A program made the translations under genes and the position numbers. A stretch of 64,000 nt of DNA from Aliivibrio sp. S4MY1 (GTDB lineage Bacteria > Pseudomonadota > Gammaproteobacteria > Enterobacterales > Vibrionaceae): positions 62,001 through 126,000 of the forward strand of contig NZ_JARACP010000008.1 in the NCBI RefSeq assembly GCF_028765545.1, in the 5' to 3' direction. Of the stretch, positions 1 to 7,207 are shown piece by piece (position 1 is the stretch's first letter; each line of letters starts with the position of its first letter). The notes beneath the pieces are model-generated. The model was not told the DNA's origin, searched no databases, and saw nothing but the letters and a program-made list of their open reading frames with translations.

Positions 1-365
1 TCGTCAAACTCCACCATATATTGCTGCAATGGTTCAAACCCAAACGTGTAGCTAATTTGATAGTCGTTGAACTTCCCATCAGGCCCTTCGATATTGACCC
101 AGAACTCTTTGCCTTTTCTAAAAAAGCGATTGGTTTTTCCTTCAAACTCAAAACTCGCATCATTAAAATCACCAAACACACTGTCTTTATCCGCGTGCTT
201 CATTGCCATGTCATGATCAGATCCAATCCATGCTTCTACTTCTTCTTTATGGCAATTCACACACGTTTCATTACCGACAAAATCAGCAGAAATTACATTC
301 GATGAAAAACCAACAATACTTATCCATACAACACAAAGTGCGTAGGTGATTATTTTACTGCTCAT
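1..365 (-). CDS. Secreted c-type cytochrome, N-terminal part (runs off the left edge)
   Basis: The minus strand is open from an ATG at 365 to the window edge, giving 121 codons. The first 26 or so residues form a signal peptide (hydrophobic stretch ending SNVISA), so the product is periplasmic. Right after it comes CVNCH, a CXXCH haem c attachment site, in the context NETCVNCHKEEVEAWIGSDHD. This is typical of the first haem site of multihaem cytochromes with TPR-like C-termini, but the rest of the protein is outside the window, so the haem number is unknown. It is oriented like the sulfatase that follows it and may be linked to it. Secretion and one haem site are certain; the subfamily is a guess. 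Confidence 0.75.
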   Translation of the reverse strand, partial: MSSKIITYALCVVWISIVGFSSNVISADFVGNETCVNCHKEEVEAWIGSDHDMAMKHADKDSVFGDFNDASFEFEGKTNRFFRKGKEFWVNIEGPDGKFNDYQISYTFGFEPLQQYMVEFD

Positions 366-483
366 ATACATCCTTGTATTGATACATTTTCTATCTCTAA
401 TCCTAAAGATAACAATACATTAGATATAGAGTATATTTACTGATTTTTCCATTACGACTCATGAATATGTGAATTCTAGCAGA

Positions 484-509
484 AATAAAAAAGGGCCCCG
501 AAGAGCCCT
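484..509 (-). terminator. Rho-independent terminator of the minus-strand sulfatase
   Basis: Read on the minus strand, a 7-bp stem (AGGGCTC/GGGCCCT, one G-T pair) closes on a TTCG tetraloop and is followed by TTTTTTATT. It lies about 20 bases past the sulfatase stop codon. Confidence 0.9.
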
Positions 510-527
510 AGTATTATCTTATTTTCA

Positions 528-2075
528 CTATTTATTGTGAGGTTGTTGCAGCTTTTCCATTACCTGATCAAGGTTAAAACTTGCTGCTTTTTGACGTGGT
601 GGGAACTCTTCAAATGTCGCTAAAAAATCGCCTACATAAGCTTGTGCAGGAACAAACATATATGCGCGATCTAGCACCCAATCGTAATATGTATTTGAGG
701 TTACATCAGCGACTTCATAAGGGTCCATTCGTAAATTAAACAGTTTAGGAATACGCAGCTCTACAAACGGTTCAGCCCAAATTTGAAGTGTGCCATTCAC
801 TCGCTGCTCTAAAAATACCGCTTTCCACTTGTTATAACGAAGTGCGGCTAAATCGCCATCATCGGTAAAGTAGAAGATTTCATCACGGCGGCCTTTCTCC
901 TCTTTACCTGTCAAGTAAGGTAAAAAATTGTACCCATCTAGATGATTTTTAAAGCTCTTATTACCAAGTTTAGTTCCTTTTTTCAATTCATCTTTTATAT
1001 CATCATTACCGGCAATAGCAGCAAACGTTGGTAGCCAATCCATGTGGTGCATAATTTCATTAGATACAACACCCGGTTCAATTTTACCCGGCCAACGAAC
1101 CATTGCAGGAACACGATAAGCCCCTTCCCAGTTGGTATTTTTCTCACTTCGGAAAGGCGTTGTACCCGCATCAGGCCATGAGTTCATATGTGGCCCATTA
1201 TCCGTAGAGTAGAAAACAATCGTATTATCTTTAATACCCAGTTTATCTACCGTTTTTAACAGTTCTCCAACGTGACTATCGTGCTCAACCATACCATCTG
1301 CGTAATTACTGATCCCTGTTGAGCCTTGTAATTCAGGTTTAACGTGAGTTCTAAAGTGCATTCGAGTTGCATTCCACCATACAAAGAATGGTTTATCTGC
1401 TTTCACTGCACGTCCCATAAAATCAATTGCCGCAGAAACGGTTTCATCATCGACGGTTTCCATACGCTTACGAGTAAGTGGTCCGGTATCTTCAATCTTG
1501 CCATCAGCGTACGATTTTATTACACCACGAGGCCCAAACTTTTTACGAAACTCAGGATCTTTAGGGTAATCTACATTTTCTGGTTCTTCTTCCGCATTTA
1601 GATGGTAAAGATTACCAAAGAATTCATCAAAACCATGCGCTGTTGGAAGAAACTCATCTTTATCGCCCAAGTGGTTTTTGCCAAATTGACCAGTCATGTA
1701 CCCCATTGGTTTTAGTACTTCTGCAATGGTTGCATCTTCAGCTTGTAAACCAATATCAGCGCCCGGCAAACCGACTTTACTTAGACCAGTTCGTAATACA
1801 CTTTGTCCAGTTATAAACGTTGAACGACCAGCAGTACACGATTGCTCTGCGTAGTAGTCGGTAAACATCATCCCTTCTTTTGCTATGCTATCAATATTGG
1901 GAGTTTTGTATCCCATCAAACCAAAGGTATACGCACTGATATTTGATTGACCGATATCATCGCCCCAAATTACTAAAATATTGGGCTTTTCGGCAGCAAG
2001 GGTATAGCCAGAAGCCCCCATCAATACCGCACTTAAAATACCTAACCTGCGTTTTGTTCCTTGTTTCAACCTCAT
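528..2075 (-). CDS. Periplasmic sulfatase (arylsulfatase family), paralog A
   Basis: This is a type I sulfatase, which hydrolyses sulfate esters using a formylglycine made from a cysteine. The motif SCTAGRSTFITG fits C-x-A-x-R, with the modified cysteine at residue 80. The N-terminal metal-binding segment is NILVIWGDD (about 32-40), and STDNGPH near the middle is the second metal site. A signal peptide (about 28 residues, ending TLAAEKPN) sends it to the periplasm. The 515-residue length is normal. It is closely related to the divergent sulfatase at 2387-3958, including a near-identical stretch around FFGNLYHLNAEEEPE. No sulfatase-maturation enzyme is in the window. The substrate cannot be told from sequence. 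Confidence 0.9.
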   Translation of the reverse strand: MRLKQGTKRRLGILSAVLMGASGYTLAAEKPNILVIWGDDIGQSNISAYTFGLMGYKTPNIDSIAKEGMMFTDYYAEQSCTAGRSTFITGQSVLRTGLSKVGLPGADIGLQAEDATIAEVLKPMGYMTGQFGKNHLGDKDEFLPTAHGFDEFFGNLYHLNAEEEPENVDYPKDPEFRKKFGPRGVIKSYADGKIEDTGPLTRKRMETVDDETVSAAIDFMGRAVKADKPFFVWWNATRMHFRTHVKPELQGSTGISNYADGMVEHDSHVGELLKTVDKLGIKDNTIVFYSTDNGPHMNSWPDAGTTPFRSEKNTNWEGAYRVPAMVRWPGKIEPGVVSNEIMHHMDWLPTFAAIAGNDDIKDELKKGTKLGNKSFKNHLDGYNFLPYLTGKEEKGRRDEIFYFTDDGDLAALRYNKWKAVFLEQRVNGTLQIWAEPFVELRIPKLFNLRMDPYEVADVTSNTYYDWVLDRAYMFVPAQAYVGDFLATFEEFPPRQKAASFNLDQVMEKLQQPHNK

Positions 2076-2386
2076 ATAACCTCCTGTTTATTTAAAAGCA
2101 GTAACGATTAAATATATAGTCTATAAAACAAGCAGAATCTAATTTTGTGTATCTTTTTTATTCAATTTTATGCCAATGGTCTCTATTCCTTTTCTTCATC
2201 ATTCTAAAATATATATCGTATTTCTGATCAATCTCTCAATTAGACTTTAACTACACTTTGCAAATAACTATTTAAATACAATAATTTAAGTTAAAAATAA
2301 CCATTGGTTATAACTGCTATAAAGCGACGAAACATTATTTCTCACTTAGAGTACAGGCAATTAATCGCAACTAATTGGAGTTCTTC
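2076..2386. promoter_or_regulatory. Divergent promoter region between the two sulfatases
   Basis: This gap of 311 bases holds no gene. It contains two related short sites: CCAATGG at 2173-2179 and the perfect odd palindrome AACCATTGGTT at 2299-2309. The second overlaps a TTATAAC/CTATAAAG stretch that could serve as a -10 element for the plus-strand sulfatase. A shared operator is possible but unproven. Confidence 0.35.
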
Positions 2387-3958
2387 ATGGGACATAATTT
2401 AAGTAAGATTGCTGTTGGCGTTGGCCTACTTGCCACCTCAGGCACAGTGATGGCTGCATCTCAACCAAACATACTCGCTATTTTTGGCGATGATGTTGGT
2501 TACTGGAATATCAGTGCTTATAACCAAGGCATGATGGGTTACGAAACCCCAAACATTGACCGTATTGCAAACGAAGGTGCCCTTTTTACTGATCACTATG
2601 GTCAACAATCTTGTACTGCTGGACGTTCTGCTTTCATTACAGGTCAAGAACCATTTCGAACCGGGTTATTGACCGTTGGTATGCCTGGCTCTGATCACGG
2701 TATTCCTGATTGGGCACCAACCATTGCGGATCTATTGAAAGATCAAGGTTATATGTCGGCTCAATTTGGTAAAAACCATCTTGGCGATCAAGATAAACAT
2801 TTACCAACTAACCACGGTTTTGACGAGTTCTTTGGTAATCTTTACCACTTAAACGCAGAAGAAGAACCTGAGACTTACTACTACCCTAAAGACCCTGAAT
2901 TCCGTAAAAACTACGGTCCTCGTGGTGTGATTAAATCGTATGCCGATGGCAAGATTGAAGATACAGGTCCGATGACGCGTAAACGTATGGAACACGCCGA
3001 TGAAGAGTTCTTAGATGCAACGCTCGCATTCATGGAAAAAGCCGTTAAAGCGGATAAGCCTTTCTTTATCTGGCATAACACTACTCGTATGCATGTATGG
3101 ACTCGTCTGCAAGAGAAATACCAAGGAGCATCAGGCATCAGTATTTATGCTGATGGTATGCTTGAGCACGATGATCATGTCGGTATCTTACTAGATAAAC
3201 TAGATGATCTTGGCATTGCCGATAACACCATTGTTATTTATTCAACCGATAACGGTGCAGAAACAGCAACATGGCCTGATGGTGGTGCAACTCCATTCCA
3301 TGGTGAGAAAGGTACAACATGGGAAGGCGGTATGCGCGTTCCACAACTTGTTCGTTGGCCGGGAACTATCGAACCGGGCACTAAAATCAATGAAATGATG
3401 GCGCACCAAGATTGGCTTCCAACATTGCTTGATGCGGCTGGCGTTCCTAATGTGAAAGAAAAGCTAGCTAAAGGCTACAAAGCCAATGGCAAAGAATTCA
3501 AAGTTCATATTGATGGTTACGATTTCAAACCGTACTTTGAAGGAAAGACAGATAAAGGCCCTCGTGAATCCCTACTTTACTTCACTGCAAATGGCGAGTT
3601 AAACGCAGTTCGCTGGCAGGATTGGAAATTAAACTTTGCGGTAATGGAAGGTAATATTTCTAACGCGGTACGTCTAGAGCCAAACTGGCCTCAAATTATC
3701 CACCTACGTGCTGACCCATTTGAAAAAGCGCCACATGAATCAGCAATGTACTTACGTTGGATGGCAGATAACATGTGGTTATTTGTCCCTATTCAAGACG
3801 TATTAGGTGACTTTTTCTCAACGCTGCCTGATTACCCGATGCAAAATGGGACAATTATGAACCCTGCAACAATTACATCAGAATCCTTGCAGCTTAAAGG
3901 GAAAATGCAGCAACTGGATAAACTACAGCAACAAATGAACAGCTTAAACGTGAAATAA
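2387..3958 (+). CDS. Periplasmic sulfatase (arylsulfatase family), paralog B
   Basis: This is the second type I sulfatase, transcribed away from its paralog. I start it at ATG 2387 because GGAG at 2377-2380 sits 6 bases upstream; an in-frame TTG at 2375 overlaps that ribosome binding site. The protein has 523 residues with a signal peptide ending TVMAASQPN. The formylglycine motif is SCTAGRSAFITG (cysteine 76). Metal-site segments are NILAIFGDD and YSTDNGAET. Central segments such as KSYADGKIEDTGP are shared with paralog A, so the pair arose by duplication with inversion. The C-terminus differs, ending in a glutamine-rich helix. The substrate is unknown; partly different specificity from paralog A is an inference. 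Confidence 0.9.
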   Translation: MGHNLSKIAVGVGLLATSGTVMAASQPNILAIFGDDVGYWNISAYNQGMMGYETPNIDRIANEGALFTDHYGQQSCTAGRSAFITGQEPFRTGLLTVGMPGSDHGIPDWAPTIADLLKDQGYMSAQFGKNHLGDQDKHLPTNHGFDEFFGNLYHLNAEEEPETYYYPKDPEFRKNYGPRGVIKSYADGKIEDTGPMTRKRMEHADEEFLDATLAFMEKAVKADKPFFIWHNTTRMHVWTRLQEKYQGASGISIYADGMLEHDDHVGILLDKLDDLGIADNTIVIYSTDNGAETATWPDGGATPFHGEKGTTWEGGMRVPQLVRWPGTIEPGTKINEMMAHQDWLPTLLDAAGVPNVKEKLAKGYKANGKEFKVHIDGYDFKPYFEGKTDKGPRESLLYFTANGELNAVRWQDWKLNFAVMEGNISNAVRLEPNWPQIIHLRADPFEKAPHESAMYLRWMADNMWLFVPIQDVLGDFFSTLPDYPMQNGTIMNPATITSESLQLKGKMQQLDKLQQQMNSLNVK

Positions 3959-3983
3959 TTGAATCGTTAAGTTAATAAATGAA

Positions 3984-4016
3984 AGCCCTCGATGGATTAA
4001 CATTGAGGGCTTTTTG
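3984..4016. terminator. Terminator between convergent genes
   Basis: An 11-bp stem (AGCCCTCGATG / CATTGAGGGCT, one G-T pair and loop GATTAA) is followed by TTTTTG on the plus strand. It ends the sulfatase transcript and could also act on the convergent minus-strand pair. Confidence 0.9.
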
Positions 4017-4036
4017 TATACATAAAAATGGTGAGA

Positions 4037-4312
4037 TTATCGACGAATGCACGTAGTACAACCACGACACGCTGAGCGAGTGTGGGGGTCTAACAGTCCT
4101 CTTTGAATCTTACAATAGGCATTTCTTAATGCGCGACGAGCCGAAAACCAATCATCTGGTTTCGCAAGCAGCAAGTTACCATTAATCCGTTTCATTAATG
4201 GCACTCGATATTCATTGATAAACTTACTGTCAAACTCAATATCAAAATGTCCAAGAATCTGCTCTACTGAAGTAAAGCTAGCAATGATTTTTTGGATTTC
4301 AGCTTGGCTCAT
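4037..4312 (-). CDS. NifW-like protein (nitrogenase-stabilising/protective family)
   Basis: This 91-residue soluble protein resembles NifW in its first half: a short helix, then VEQILGHFDIEFDSKFINEYRVPL, matching the family pattern of a helix followed by YFGVPYDPxVVxVxRLHIL. In diazotrophs NifW associates with the MoFe protein. No nif structural genes are in this window, so the role here must be something else, perhaps handling of another metal or Fe-S protein. The tail CRGCTTCIRR carries three cysteines in a CxxCxxC pattern that could bind metal. It follows the 119-residue gene by 8 bases and is surely co-transcribed. The family call rests on remembered motif similarity. Confidence 0.55.
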   Translation of the reverse strand: MSQAEIQKIIASFTSVEQILGHFDIEFDSKFINEYRVPLMKRINGNLLLAKPDDWFSARRALRNAYCKIQRGLLDPHTRSACRGCTTCIRR

Positions 4313-4320
4313 CGGTAATA

Positions 4321-4680
4321 TTAATGCTTAAACGTGTTCATTTCAGTCGCGCTAGTAGCCGTAAGATCACCCGATGGATTTAATAGATGTGGTAAAATCT
4401 TAGGCAAATTTAGCGTAATGTCTTTATCTTCAACAGCATAAATAACTTCGTTATACCAACCTAATAACCCCATTGATGCATACCCAATAGCATCATTGTC
4501 TTCACGATGTTCAATGATAATTTGTAGAAAACGCAAAATCGCTTTATCGTTTGATCCCGCTTGCTCACGAGTGCTATGAAAAATTTTAGTTGATTCAGCA
4601 ACTAACCCTTCATATTCAGTTTCAACTGCCACTTTAAAAGAGCCACCATCAACAGAAATTTTCATTATCTTTTCAACCAT
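4321..4680 (-). CDS. Uncharacterised small acidic protein in a NifW-like operon
   Basis: I do not recognise this 119-residue protein. It has no signal peptide, membrane segment or metal motif. An N-terminal strand-like segment (MKISVDGGSFKVAVETEYEG) is followed by predicted helices. The start is uncertain: the first ATG (4680) and an in-frame ATG five codons later (4665) are both possible, and neither has a strong ribosome binding site. It is the promoter-proximal gene of the pair with the NifW-like gene. It is transcribed divergently from the DUF134/NqrM-like operon, so the two units could share regulation through the palindromes at 4811-4845. Confidence 0.6.
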   Translation of the reverse strand: MVEKIMKISVDGGSFKVAVETEYEGLVAESTKIFHSTREQAGSNDKAILRFLQIIIEHREDNDAIGYASMGLLGWYNEVIYAVEDKDITLNLPKILPHLLNPSGDLTATSATEMNTFKH

Positions 4681-4810
4681 TATTTATTCTAATTAAGACG
4701 CATAGTAACGAATAAAAATCGCGTTGTCCTAACCACTTCTATTACCAACTTGATCTAAGTAAAGAAAATACACGCCATGATTATTTTTTAATCTTAACGA
4801 ACCTAGTTAA

Positions 4811-4861
4811 TGGCATATGCCAAAAATAATTATTGGCATATGCTATTAACAAGCCTATACT
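4811..4861 (+). promoter_or_regulatory. Promoter with paired palindromic operators for the DUF134 operon
   Basis: TGGCATATGCCA (4811-4822) is a perfect palindrome and TGGCATATGCTA (4834-4845) a near copy, with centres 23 bp apart (about two helical turns). TTGGCA within the second copy (starting at 4833/4834) can serve as a -35 element, and TATACT (4856-4861) is a good -10 at about 16-17 bp spacing. This layout fits a dimeric repressor binding cooperatively over the promoter. The adjacent DUF134 protein is the obvious candidate. Confidence 0.6.
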
Positions 4862-4887
4862 TTGCTTGTATTTAATGGAGAGCATTG

Positions 4888-5172
4888 ATGGCTAGACCTA
4901 AAAAGTGTCGTCGTATTTGTAGTAGAGCACCATACAGTTGCTTTAAACCTAATGGCGTACCAACAGCAGAACTACCGCAAGTTCAACTACTTGCTGAAGA
5001 ATTAGAAGCATTGAGATTGGCTGATTTTGAAGGGTTAAGTCAACAAGACGCAGCCGATCAGATGATGGTATCTAGACAAACCTTCGGCAACATAGTTAAA
5101 CAAGCAAGATTTAAAGTAAGCAGTTGCTTGGTTAATGGTCAGGCTTTAATGCTCCAAACGGAGACTGAATAA
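4888..5172 (+). CDS. DUF134 family helix-turn-helix protein
   Basis: This 94-residue protein matches the DUF134 family. The N-terminus MARPKKCRRICSRAPYSCFKP carries the typical cysteine cluster. It is followed by the core ELEALRLADFEGLSQQDAADQMMVSRQTFGNIVKQARFKV, a sigma-70 region 4-like helix-turn-helix. I start at ATG 4888, 7 bases after GGAG; a TTG one codon earlier is less likely. The cysteines suggest it senses iron, an Fe-S cluster or redox state, but this is inference. Its stop codon overlaps the start of the NqrM-like gene (TAATG), so the two are translationally coupled. Autoregulation through the palindromes just upstream is likely. Confidence 0.8.
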   Translation: MARPKKCRRICSRAPYSCFKPNGVPTAELPQVQLLAEELEALRLADFEGLSQQDAADQMMVSRQTFGNIVKQARFKVSSCLVNGQALMLQTETE

Positions 5173-5369
5173 TGAGTACCCTACTAATTACTTTTATTGT
5201 GTTTATTCTTACCATTTTATTAATGGCATTAGGCGTTATATTTGGACGTAAGGCGATCCAAGGAAGCTGCGGTGGGCTGAATAACGTGGGAGTGAATAAA
5301 GTGTGTAATTGTAAAACGACTTGTGGGGATCAGAAGCTTTATCAAATCTCAGAGCCTTCCGAAAGATAA
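5172..5369 (+). CDS. NqrM-like protein (Na+-NQR maturation factor family)
   Basis: This 65-residue protein has one N-terminal transmembrane helix (about residues 3-24) and a short cytoplasmic tail. Four cysteines sit in the NqrM arrangement: GSCGG (C33), then CNC (C45, C47) and C51. NqrM is needed to assemble the Na+-translocating NADH:quinone reductase, probably by delivering iron to the site between NqrD and NqrE. Normally it lies beside nqrF and apbE; here it is coupled to a DUF134 regulator, so it may be a second, regulated copy. The tail after C51 (QKLYQISEPSER) is unusual. It might serve the related Rnf complex, which is speculation. Confidence 0.75.
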   Translation: MSTLLITFIVFILTILLMALGVIFGRKAIQGSCGGLNNVGVNKVCNCKTTCGDQKLYQISEPSER

Positions 5370-5371
5370 AT

Positions 5372-5410
5372 AAAAAAGCATCCATATTAAAAATCTATGG
5401 ATGCTTTTTT
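5372..5410. terminator. Bidirectional terminator
   Basis: A 9-bp perfect stem (GCATCCATA / TATGGATGC) is flanked by A6 on the left and T6 on the right. It serves both the NqrM-like gene and the convergent lipoprotein gene. Confidence 0.92.
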
Positions 5411-5420
5411 ATCAGTATAT

Positions 5421-5780
5421 CTATTTAACTTGAACTGTACTTTCTGCTAATTGTTTACATAAATAAGCGTTGCCAAACATAGTAACAGAGCTTGAAAAAT
5501 CTAAAGACTGATATAGATACAATGTATCCGCGCCTAATGCTGCTGCTTTAATTCGCATTTGGTTTAATGTACCCCAAACCATATCCTTATCGGCGTGCAG
5601 CCAGTAATCATAAAAATGGCCTTCTGAGCCAAATACAATCCCCAAACGTTGACAATCTTTAACTACGTCAACTTCATCCCAGATCACATCTACTTTTTCT
5701 GATTCTTGAGTTGGGAAAGTAACGCAGCCTGTTAATATCATTGACGATGCTAACATAGAGCTAGCTATTAGCGTTTTCAT
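5421..5780 (-). CDS. DUF4156-type lipoprotein
   Basis: This is a 119-residue lipoprotein. The signal ends in the lipobox LTGC, with the acylated cysteine at residue 19, so it is membrane-anchored and faces the periplasm. The mature part fits DUF4156: a conserved cysteine and glycine segment (CQRLGIVFGSEG), then IKAAALGADTLYL and a late cysteine (NAYLC). Family members are small envelope lipoproteins of unknown function. The gene stands alone, with a terminator just past its 3' end. The lipoprotein call is strong; the domain call is from memory of the family pattern. Confidence 0.75.
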   Translation of the reverse strand: MKTLIASSMLASSMILTGCVTFPTQESEKVDVIWDEVDVVKDCQRLGIVFGSEGHFYDYWLHADKDMVWGTLNQMRIKAAALGADTLYLYQSLDFSSSVTMFGNAYLCKQLAESTVQVK

Positions 5781-5928
5781 TAATTAATCACTACCAAATA
5801 AATATTGCGCGATTTTAGTTAAAATTTAGCCTCTGGCAAGTAGAAAATGAGGTCGTTCTCAATTTAATAGAAACTAAGCGGTAGTAGTTTGCTGCTGTGA
5901 CCTTGATGCTAACTATATCAATATTGTA

Positions 5929-6171
5929 TTATTCATCAGGATTAGCACTATACCAAGCATCCAGTAATTCTTTTCCATAAATAATTTCTATATTCATATG
6001 CATAGCCAAAAGAAAAGCGGCTAATAACAAACAGATTATATTAAACCCAAAAGTCGCCTTCTTTCTAGAGGGTTCATAACATACAATATTAATAACAACT
6101 AAAGCAAAAGGATAAATAATCAGTAATAAAAACAACCAGCCAAGATAACTTGATATTGCCATCTCTGTCAT
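5929..6171 (-). CDS. Small inner-membrane protein
   Basis: This 80-residue protein has two transmembrane helices (about residues 9-29 and 41-60) joined by a short basic loop (YEPSRKKATFG). The start is set at ATG 6171 because GAGGTG lies 5 bases upstream; an ATG 11 codons earlier gives an unconvincing N-terminus. I do not recognise the family. The sequence downstream of it (5781-5928) holds no other gene. Short length and hydrophobicity suggest a modulator or an orphan membrane protein, but nothing points to a partner. Confidence 0.6.
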   Translation of the reverse strand: MTEMAISSYLGWLFLLLIIYPFALVVINIVCYEPSRKKATFGFNIICLLLAAFLLAMHMNIEIIYGKELLDAWYSANPDE

Positions 6172-6419
6172 AATGCACCTCATTACACGAATAATACATA
6201 ACATGTTATTGAATCAATATCATCACACATTATTATCAGTAACCGTTGCGTTTTATAAATTAATATCGTCGTTTTGTATTATCTTTCGCAATTTCAACAA
6301 TATTAATCTGCCTTTCTTCAATTTAAATAAAAAAGACTACAGTAATATTTAATGATTTATATCAAAATAAATAGCATCGATAACTAGAGTTACATTATCG
6401 ACACTATTTAATATTATAT

Positions 6420-6872
6420 TTATCGCCACTTATTTACTTCTGCGTCTGCATTAGCACGACGAGCCGCTGCTGCAATTTCTTTATCAACAATTGTTTGCCC
6501 AATAGGTGCAATTGAGATCACAGCAAGCTTCAAGTGCTGAATTGCAAATGGAATACCAATAATCGTCACAAAACAAGCTACCGCTGACATTACATGGCCT
6601 ATCGCTAACCAAAAACCTGCAAAAATAAACCACAGAACATTACCAATAAAACCAAGGCTACCTGTGCCTATGTCTTCGTTTCGGGTTAATTCATCACGAT
6701 AAATCGCTTCTTTACCAAACGGGAAAAAAGAAAAACCAGCAATAACAAAACACGCTCTTCCCCATGGAATACCAATGATACTAATAAAGGCTAATACACC
6801 AAAAAAGCACCATGCTAGACCCATGAATACGCCACCAAAAAGGAACCAAATTAAATTACCAATTGCGCTCAT
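6420..6872 (-). CDS. yccF: YccF-family inner-membrane protein
   Basis: This 150-residue membrane protein is built of two copies of the YccF domain. Each has the pattern NLIWFLFGGVFMGLAW...IIGIPWGRA (residues 5-42, then NVLWFIFAGFWLAIGH...IIGIPFAIQ at about 78-112). Length and repeat structure match E. coli YccF. Four transmembrane helices are likely. The function of the family is not established. The gene has its own upstream gap and no close partner on the same strand. Confidence 0.85.
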   Translation of the reverse strand: MSAIGNLIWFLFGGVFMGLAWCFFGVLAFISIIGIPWGRACFVIAGFSFFPFGKEAIYRDELTRNEDIGTGSLGFIGNVLWFIFAGFWLAIGHVMSAVACFVTIIGIPFAIQHLKLAVISIAPIGQTIVDKEIAAAARRANADAEVNKWR

Positions 6873-6937
6873 TTTATTTCCTTACTTTATCATTCTATTT
6901 CTGATAATTGATTAAACCGTAAATTAGAACACTGTAG

Positions 6938-7099
6938 TTAATCGTCAGCGCCACACTTTACACATTCATCATAAGTTCTCTCACCTTCACTAATGACCGT
7001 GTATTGACCCACACAGTTTTCACACAGTGCAAGTACAGGATAGGCTTCTTTTTGTTTTTTGGAAGACGTATTTCCTTCCGTTGTATAAAATTTTCTCAC
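6938..7099 (-). CDS. Small zinc-ribbon-like protein
   Basis: A 53-codon frame starts at GTG 7099 with GGGAG placed 5 bases upstream. The product starts (M)RKFYTTEG and ends with two cysteine pairs, CENC and CVKC, 26 residues apart, followed by GADD. That looks like a four-cysteine zinc ribbon. I do not recognise a named family. It begins only 35 bases past the terminator at 7135-7170, so its promoter must overlap the terminator (TATAGT near 7128-7133 is a candidate -10) or it depends on read-through from the helicase gene. Confidence 0.6.
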   Translation of the reverse strand: MRKFYTTEGNTSSKKQKEAYPVLALCENCVGQYTVISEGERTYDECVKCGADD

Positions 7100-7134
7100 A
7101 AGCACTCCCAAGTTAGGAAAATTCTTAACTATAG

Positions 7135-7170
7135 AAAAACACTCGACAATATGAAATGTCGAGTGTTTTT
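7135..7170 (-). terminator. Strong symmetric terminator downstream of the helicase gene
   Basis: A 14-bp perfect stem (AAAAACACTCGACA / TGTCGAGTGTTTTT) with an 8-base loop gives a T5 tract on either strand. It lies just past the helicase stop codon and the 35-bp repeat. Confidence 0.85.
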
Positions 7171-7172
7171 AA

Positions 7173-7207
7173 TAATACCAATGGAACTAATTAGATGATC
7201 TATTTAT
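7173..7207. repeat. 35-bp dispersed repeat, copy 1
   Basis: These 35 bases match 21695-21729 at 32 of 35 positions. The core ACTAATTAGATG is identical. In both places the repeat abuts the stop codon of a minus-strand gene and lies between that stop and a hairpin terminator. Confidence 0.8.

Noticed and set aside
21-305. A plus-strand open frame at the left edge
   Set aside because: It is the antisense shadow of the secreted cytochrome gene, whose signal peptide and CXXCH motif are clear on the minus strand.
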